DNA of 35,995 nucleotides from Steroidobacteraceae bacterium (GTDB lineage: Bacteria > Pseudomonadota > Gammaproteobacteria > Steroidobacterales > Steroidobacteraceae). Positions 30,587 through 35,995 of the stretch are shown here, piece by piece. The DNA lies in the NCBI GenBank assembly GCA_027456085.1, contig DAIDVO010000030.1, positions 1 to 35,995 on the forward strand, read 5' to 3'. The position numbers were made by a program, and so were the translations under genes. The notes under the pieces were generated by a model. That model was given only the letters and a program-made list of their open reading frames with translations. It did no database searches and had not been told where the DNA came from. Position 1 is the stretch's first letter. Every line of letters begins with the position of its first letter.

Positions 30587-31779
30587 TGATGACCTCGACT
30601 GGATATGAGCCGCCCGCGATCGAGCGCGAGCACGGTCGCTTTCGGGAAAAAATTGAAATCGGAGGCCGAAGCCCAGGTGTACGCGCCCATCGAGCGCCCC
30701 AGGATGAGATCACCGATTTCCAGCTTGGGTAATTCCATGTTCTCGTCAATCACATCGATACTGTCACATGTGGGACCGGCAAGAACCGACGAAAATCGTT
30801 CCCCGCCCTTCACCAGCGCGTCGATGAGGTAATGCGCGTGGTCGAACAGAAGGCCGTTGTACGAGCCATATACTACATCGTCCGGATAGTACCACCATCG
30901 TCCGCCGCGTTGCGCACGGCCCATCACCGAGGCGACGGCAACCGCTGCCGGAGCGGCAATGAAGCGCCCAGGCTCCGCGATCACCCGCAAGCCTCGCGCA
31001 AGCTCGCGCAAAGCTCTGCGCAATGGCGCACAGAATTCTTCGATCGGCGCCGCCGCCTGCCGATAGTCGACCGGAAATCAGCCGCCGATATCGAGGATTC
31101 GCATGTGCAGACCCCGCGCCGCGGCGCGGCGCAGCAAACCTGCGCACGCGCGGATCGCCTCGACATGCGTATCAGGTCCGCTCGCCTGCGACCCAACGTG
31201 AAACGATAAGCCGGCGACGCGGATGCCGAGCCCCGCGGCGAGCGACATCAGCTCTTCCGCAGCCTCGGGCCCGCAACCGAATTTGCGCGACAAATCGCAA
31301 ACGGCGTCTGGGCTTCTGAACGAAATTCGGATCAAAAGTTCCGCGCGATGGCGCACCTGCGCGAACTTTCGCACTTCGTCCTCGTTGTCGACGACGAAAA
31401 TGCGCACGCCGAAGGCCAAGGCCGTGCGGATATCGCCGTCCCGCTTGATCGGGTGCGTATGAATACAGCGGTCCGGCGCGACCCGCGCGCGCCGCACCAT
31501 ATCGATTTCCCCGTTGCTCGCCAAGTCGAAGTAGGCGCCCTGCGCGAGCAGCGTTTCGACGACCGATTGGTGCGGCAATGGCTTCAGTGCGTAATGTAAA
31601 TCGACGCCCGGAAGAGCCGCCGCGAGCCTTCGATACTGGCCGCGCACGCGCTCGGCGTCGATGACGAGCAGCGGCGAGCCATAGCGCTGCACGAGATGCC
31701 GTATCGAGTCTTCGGAGAACGGGTCCTGCGCCGGATCGAGTTCCAGTTCGCGCGCAGCCCCGGTTTCATGACGCAGCAA
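30583..31779 (-). pseudogene. fold-III PLP-dependent (ornithine/lysine-type) decarboxylase interrupted by one in-frame TGA (31078-31080); nonsense allele or recoded gene
   Basis: Track ORFs 31078..31779 and 30583..31023 are in one frame (398 codons plus stop); manual reading across gives ...HYALKPLPHQSVVETL...SFHVGSQASG...RILDIGG*FPVDYRQAAAPIEEFCAPLRRALRELARGLRVIAEPGRFIAAPA...DVVYGSYNGLLFDH...AGPTCDSIDVI... Confidence 0.88.
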
Positions 31780-31797
31780 CGGCGAACGCGCCTTGGC

Positions 31798-32787
31798 CTA
31801 GCCGGCGCCGGAGTCGGCCGAGGCCGCGCCCAAGCCGCCGGCTCTGCGCAGGCGGTCGATCACCGCGGTCCAGCGCTCGTCCGCCGGCGGCGCCTGCACG
31901 AAGATCCTCATGCTGCCTGCGCGATCCAGGGTACGCAGGTGGTTGTAGAGATTATGCGCGTAAGCGTCGGCCTTCTTGCCGGCGTTGATCCAAGTCAAGT
32001 AACGCTGCGCATGCATCGGCGCGCGCATTGCCAAGACGGCGACTTTCTCACCGCGTTCGGCAAACTCGGCCGCACGCGCTTCCAGCTCCTCGGACTCGAT
32101 GATTTCGAGCGGCGTCAACGGCGCGTAATGTGAGCCTCGATCGCCGGGAGATCTCGGTGCATCGCCGGCCTCGGCGAGCGTGCCGACGACCTTTTCAATC
32201 TGCGTACGCGTAATGAATCCGGGACGCAGCAAGCGCACAACGTTGCCCAGACACGAAACGATCGTCGACTCGAGGCCTATCTGCGACTCGCCGCCGTCGA
32301 GCACGACCGGCAAAGCGTCGCCGAACTCCTCGCGCACGTGTTCTGGCCTCGTCGGGCTCAAGCGGCCGTAGCGATTCGCCGACGGGGCGGCGATTCCGCC
32401 GCCGAAGGCCGTCAACAATTGCAGCGCGATCGGATGCGCCGGTATGCGAATGCCGATGCTGTTCTGGCCGCCGCTGACGACCGTATTGACGTCGTCCGCC
32501 TTTGGCAGAATCAAGGTCAGGGGACCCGGCCAAAACTCCGCGGCCAGACGTTCGGCCGCGGGCGGCATCTCGCGCACCCAGCGGTGCAAATAGCGCGGAT
32601 TGTCGAGGTGCACGATGACCGGGTGATCCGCGGGCCGGCCCTTGAGTTCGAATATACGGACGACGGCCGCCGGATCCGCCGCATTGGCGCCGAGTCCGTA
32701 AACGGTTTCCGTCGGAAACGCGACCAGCCCGCCGGCACGCAAAGTTTCGACGGCTTCTTCTATTTCAGTCTGTGTCGCTCTTACCAC
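31798..32787 (-). CDS. L-threonylcarbamoyladenylate synthase (Sua5/TsaC family, long form)
   Basis: TLRAGGLVAFPTETVYGLGANAADPAAVVRIFELKGRPADHPVIVHL; SIGIRIPAHPIALQLL; IGLESTIV; C-terminal Sua5 domain (PRSPGDRGSHYAPLTP). Confidence 0.93.
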   Translation of the reverse strand: MVRATQTEIEEAVETLRAGGLVAFPTETVYGLGANAADPAAVVRIFELKGRPADHPVIVHLDNPRYLHRWVREMPPAAERLAAEFWPGPLTLILPKADDVNTVVSGGQNSIGIRIPAHPIALQLLTAFGGGIAAPSANRYGRLSPTRPEHVREEFGDALPVVLDGGESQIGLESTIVSCLGNVVRLLRPGFITRTQIEKVVGTLAEAGDAPRSPGDRGSHYAPLTPLEIIESEELEARAAEFAERGEKVAVLAMRAPMHAQRYLTWINAGKKADAYAHNLYNHLRTLDRAGSMRIFVQAPPADERWTAVIDRLRRAGGLGAASADSGAG

Positions 32788-32825
32788 GGTCGAATGATAT
32801 CAAGACTGCGGCCGGCGACGCCCTT

Positions 32826-35669
32826 TTAAGAAACCGGCGCAGCGACGTCGAGCGGATCGAGATCGGTGCGGCGCCAGCGGCCGTCCGCCTGGCGCACGAG
32901 TTCGTACGCGGGCCAATAGTGCTTGTCGAGCTTCAGCGTGATGACGTCGACTTGGCCGTTCCAACTGACCGTTTTGAGGCGCACCGAGGCGCGATCCGGC
33001 TTAGCGCGGACGGCTTCGATGAACGCGTCCAGATTCGGCGTCGGCCGGCCGTCGACTTCAATAATGCGCCGCCCGGCGAACAGCCCATAGTGCGTGGCGG
33101 GCGAGCCGTAGTAGAAAAAGGCGACGAACACGCCGGTACGCGGTATCCCGCGCTGAATGGCCATTGCGCGATAGGGCGCCTGCAAGGTCGCGCCCGCCCA
33201 AATCAATACACGATCAATGCCGCGTCCTCGCAGCGGCACGGTCGCCATCGTCAGGGTCTTCTCGGCCCCGTCCCGCCAAACGGTCGCGGTGACCTCGGGC
33301 TTTTGCACGGCCAGCTCGACCTCGCGGAAGCGCTTCACGCCCTTGCCGTCGACCGCGAGCAGCAAATCCCCCGGCTCCAGAAGCCGCGATTCGGGCGATC
33401 CGGCCGCCAAGCGGTCGATGCTGAGAACCTGTCTGCGTTGTTCGTCGTGCTGCTCGAATCGGCGCACCCAGGCATCCGGCAGGCCTAATTTGCGCGCGTT
33501 CGCGAGCGACGCGACGTCGAATTCGGCTTCGAAGGAGTACATCGGCTTATCGTCGATGACGTCCGTGACCATCTGCGTGACGATATCGGATGGAATGCCG
33601 TGGTTCGCCTGCGCGATGCCTTGTTGCGTTTCGAACGCGAAACTCGCCCAGAGCGCGAGCACCTCGCCCTTCTTGTTGGCGAGCACTCCGTCGAAGTCGC
33701 TCGGCGGGTTCACGAGATCGGCCGCCTCGAGATTGCTGTCGCGGAACCGCAGGGTCCGGGACAGCGGGAACGAGAGCACGTCCATGCTCGACACCTGGGT
33801 TTTCTCGGACATGAGCTTCGAATCGCTGTGCTGCCCGACGACCCATACGTCGTCGCCGGCCTTCAGTTCCCGGGTATCGAACGTTGCCGCGCGGACCGGC
33901 GTATCGCCGATCAACCTAGGGTCGTACGAAATGACCGCAAGGTTGTGCAACGGATGAATGAACACGACCTTCCCCGGGACCTCGACCGTGTCGTCGAACG
34001 TGATGCGCACGTCCCCGAGCGAGACCGGCACGGTGTTGCGGTCCGTCACGATCAATCCGCGCTTCGTATCGACGATCACGCCCGTGCCGTGGTAGTGCCG
34101 TTCGGTGACGCCGGAAACCGAGTAAGGCATGTCGAAGTTTATCGACACCAGGGACGGCGCCAGCCTGTCGATCCGGGGATCCCCGGTGTGCGCAAACCGG
34201 GTCGATGCGCTCTTCAGCGGCCGCGGCGCGGGACCGGGCGCGATGCGCATGCACGGCCAGGTGCCGAGGCGGTCATCGCGCACGCACTCGCGCGCGGGAA
34301 ACCAGAGCCTGTCCATGCGCATCACCTTGAGCTGCACGGCGTGCGGATCCTGCAGCGTCACGTAACGCACCGTCGCCCGCGCACCGTCCGCCAAAGTCGC
34401 GAGCACCGAGGCGAAATCGGCCAGCTTTTCGACTTTCTTACCGTTGACCGCACTGATCAGCGCGGCACGCGGTATGCCGGCGCTGTCGAATACATATCCG
34501 GGATCCGCGACGTAGACGCCTTTGATCGGCAAATGAAAGCTGCGCGCCATCTCGTAGGAGAGCGTATGCACGACCGCATCGCCGAATTCGATGTACGAAT
34601 CGGCCGTGATCGAGTCCAAATTCACGACGCCCAGCCGTTGGCTGATCCTCTTGTCGCCCCGCTGCACCACGACGTCGATCGGCAGGCCGACATGGCCGTC
34701 GAGCACGGCCTCCAGCGCGAAGAACTCGGGCACCGGTTTGCCGTCGATCGATATCAAGATATCCCCTGGCTGCAGATAGCGGTCCGCCTCCGATCCCGGC
34801 TGCACGTCGTCGACGACCAGCATGCCCGTCAGCTGCGGGAACGCGCGGCGCATGCGCGCCTCCGTCGCCTTCCCTAAGCCGAGTCGCGTCAGTTCGTCGT
34901 ACGGCGTGTATTTGAAGACTGTCTCCAGCGTGCCACGCGGCACGGGCTTGCCGGCTTCGATGAACTTCAGCGCCCGGGTCACTACCGGCAGCGGGAAATA
35001 GAAGCTCGATGCGGCGCCGGTGGCGCCGCCGGCGTTCAGCGCGACGACCCGACCCTTGATGTCGATCACCGGCGAACCGGAAGAACCCCCGGAAGTGCTG
35101 GAGGCCGCCTGGTAGTAAAACGTATTGAAATCGTTGTACTTGCCATAGCCGTATTGCGGCGCTTCGCGGTCCAAGCGCGCCAATGTGCCGGCAAGAATCG
35201 ACAGTTGTTCGCCGGCATCGTTGCCGACCACCCGGATCTCGCGTCCGACCACGGCGCCCTGGGGATAAAGCGGCAGCGCCGCGGGTTTGATGAACCTCAG
35301 TTTCGACGGATCGTAGCGGTAGATGCCGAAGTCATGCACCGGGTCGCGATAGACCGGGTAGAGCTGAACTTCCTCTCGATTCTGGAAGATCGCCTGGGCG
35401 ATGACCGGACCCGCGGTGACCACGTGACGATTCGTCAATATCAAGCCGTGCTTCGCGTCGATCACAAAGCCGGTCGCTTGCGCGCTCTCGTTCCACTCCG
35501 TATCGAAGGCGCGCGTACTGTCGATTTGAATCGACACGACCGCGGTCGATATCCGCTCGAGCGTCCGCGTCCACTCGTCGGCGGAACTCTCGGGCGTTTG
35601 CGCACAAGCGGCGAATGACGCGCCGATGGAAACGACGAACAGGCACCAGAAGGCGGCTAGGCGTGGCAT
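32826..35669 (-). CDS. exported Nma111/DEG7-like tandem HtrA-type serine protease with multiple PDZ-like domains
   Basis: 947 aa with Sec signal; first domain has ATGFVIDAKHGLILTNRHVV, YRDPVHDFGIYRYDP, VVGNDAGEQLSILAGTLARLDR, TSGGSSGSPVIDIKG; second domain homologous but degenerate; PDZ-like segments after each. Confidence 0.9.
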   Translation of the reverse strand: MPRLAAFWCLFVVSIGASFAACAQTPESSADEWTRTLERISTAVVSIQIDSTRAFDTEWNESAQATGFVIDAKHGLILTNRHVVTAGPVIAQAIFQNREEVQLYPVYRDPVHDFGIYRYDPSKLRFIKPAALPLYPQGAVVGREIRVVGNDAGEQLSILAGTLARLDREAPQYGYGKYNDFNTFYYQAASSTSGGSSGSPVIDIKGRVVALNAGGATGAASSFYFPLPVVTRALKFIEAGKPVPRGTLETVFKYTPYDELTRLGLGKATEARMRRAFPQLTGMLVVDDVQPGSEADRYLQPGDILISIDGKPVPEFFALEAVLDGHVGLPIDVVVQRGDKRISQRLGVVNLDSITADSYIEFGDAVVHTLSYEMARSFHLPIKGVYVADPGYVFDSAGIPRAALISAVNGKKVEKLADFASVLATLADGARATVRYVTLQDPHAVQLKVMRMDRLWFPARECVRDDRLGTWPCMRIAPGPAPRPLKSASTRFAHTGDPRIDRLAPSLVSINFDMPYSVSGVTERHYHGTGVIVDTKRGLIVTDRNTVPVSLGDVRITFDDTVEVPGKVVFIHPLHNLAVISYDPRLIGDTPVRAATFDTRELKAGDDVWVVGQHSDSKLMSEKTQVSSMDVLSFPLSRTLRFRDSNLEAADLVNPPSDFDGVLANKKGEVLALWASFAFETQQGIAQANHGIPSDIVTQMVTDVIDDKPMYSFEAEFDVASLANARKLGLPDAWVRRFEQHDEQRRQVLSIDRLAAGSPESRLLEPGDLLLAVDGKGVKRFREVELAVQKPEVTATVWRDGAEKTLTMATVPLRGRGIDRVLIWAGATLQAPYRAMAIQRGIPRTGVFVAFFYYGSPATHYGLFAGRRIIEVDGRPTPNLDAFIEAVRAKPDRASVRLKTVSWNGQVDVITLKLDKHYWPAYELVRQADGRWRRTDLDPLDVAAPVS

Positions 35670-35804
35670 GCGGATCCTCGAGGGTGAGCCGATAGGCCCC
35701 GATGATCCGACAAGCCCCGCTGCCGGCAGGTTCCTTAAGGCCGCGGATCGGCGAAACCGCGCTTCGGTCGGGTCCGTTCGAGACGGCCGGATGATACACG
35801 ATCG

Positions 35805-35995
35805 TCAGCCTCCCGAACGCTTCGCCGGCCATCCCAGTTCATTCAATAGGGCGACCACGGCATCCCGATGTTCGCCTTGAATTTCGATGACTCCGTCGCG
35901 CACCGTTCCGCCGGAACCACAGCGTTTTTTGAGCTTGCCGGCGAGCGCCGCCAATTCTTCGGCCGCCAGCGGCAAACCACTGACCGTCGTGACGC
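35805..35995 (-). CDS. yciH: translation initiation factor SUI1/YciH family, 5' end outside the window (not in ORF track)
   Basis: Manual minus-strand translation: VTTVSGLPLAAEELAALAGKLKKRCGSGGTVRDGVIEIQGEHRDAVVALLNELGWPAKRSGG*, with the conserved KKxCGxGGTVxDGVIEIQG motif. Confidence 0.9.
   Translation of the reverse strand, partial: VTTVSGLPLAAEELAALAGKLKKRCGSGGTVRDGVIEIQGEHRDAVVALLNELGWPAKRSGG

Noticed and set aside
31043-31080. Selenoprotein interpretation of the in-frame TGA
   Set aside because: The hairpin is short and easily arises by chance in GC-rich DNA, and the position is a structural Gly, not a Cys; kept only as a minor alternative.
31078-31080. Genome-wide UGA=Gly code
   Set aside because: TGA ends many intact genes here in typical ATGA/GTGA junctions, so it is a normal stop codon in this genome.

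Overview
The window is gene-dense, high-GC chromosomal DNA, most likely gammaproteobacterial judging from gene order. I saw no mobile element, CRISPR array, tRNA or rRNA. Left to right: a cell-wall/lipoate block (mreC end, mreD, mrdA, rodA, mltB, rlpA, dacA, D-amino-acid aminotransferase, ybeD, convergent lipB/lipA); amgK/murU divergent from lptD-surA-pdxA-rsmA-usp-apaG-apaH; an unknown secreted protein; a kynurenine-pathway block (HAAO, kynU, KMO); a minus-strand lgt-thyA-SET-LysR-folA block; a PUA-type RNA methyltransferase divergent from a YyaL/DUF255 protein; and a minus-strand block of SUI1/YciH (cut by the window edge), a double HtrA protease, Sua5, a fold-III PLP decarboxylase, a YcbK/DUF882 protein and a HIT-like protein. 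The most notable observations are: (1) the PLP decarboxylase is continuous in one frame except for a single TGA exactly at a Gly of its LDIGGGFP motif, with a small hairpin 13 nt downstream; (2) the kynurenine 3-monooxygenase has lost its N-terminal GxGxxG segment and is out of frame with its translationally coupled ATG; (3) a 947-aa periplasmic protein resembles the eukaryotic Nma111/DEG7 tandem HtrA family, with a degenerate second protease domain; (4) the amgK-lptD divergent region has a perfectly palindromic -10 (ATTATAAT). All family calls come from reading the translations, with no database search.
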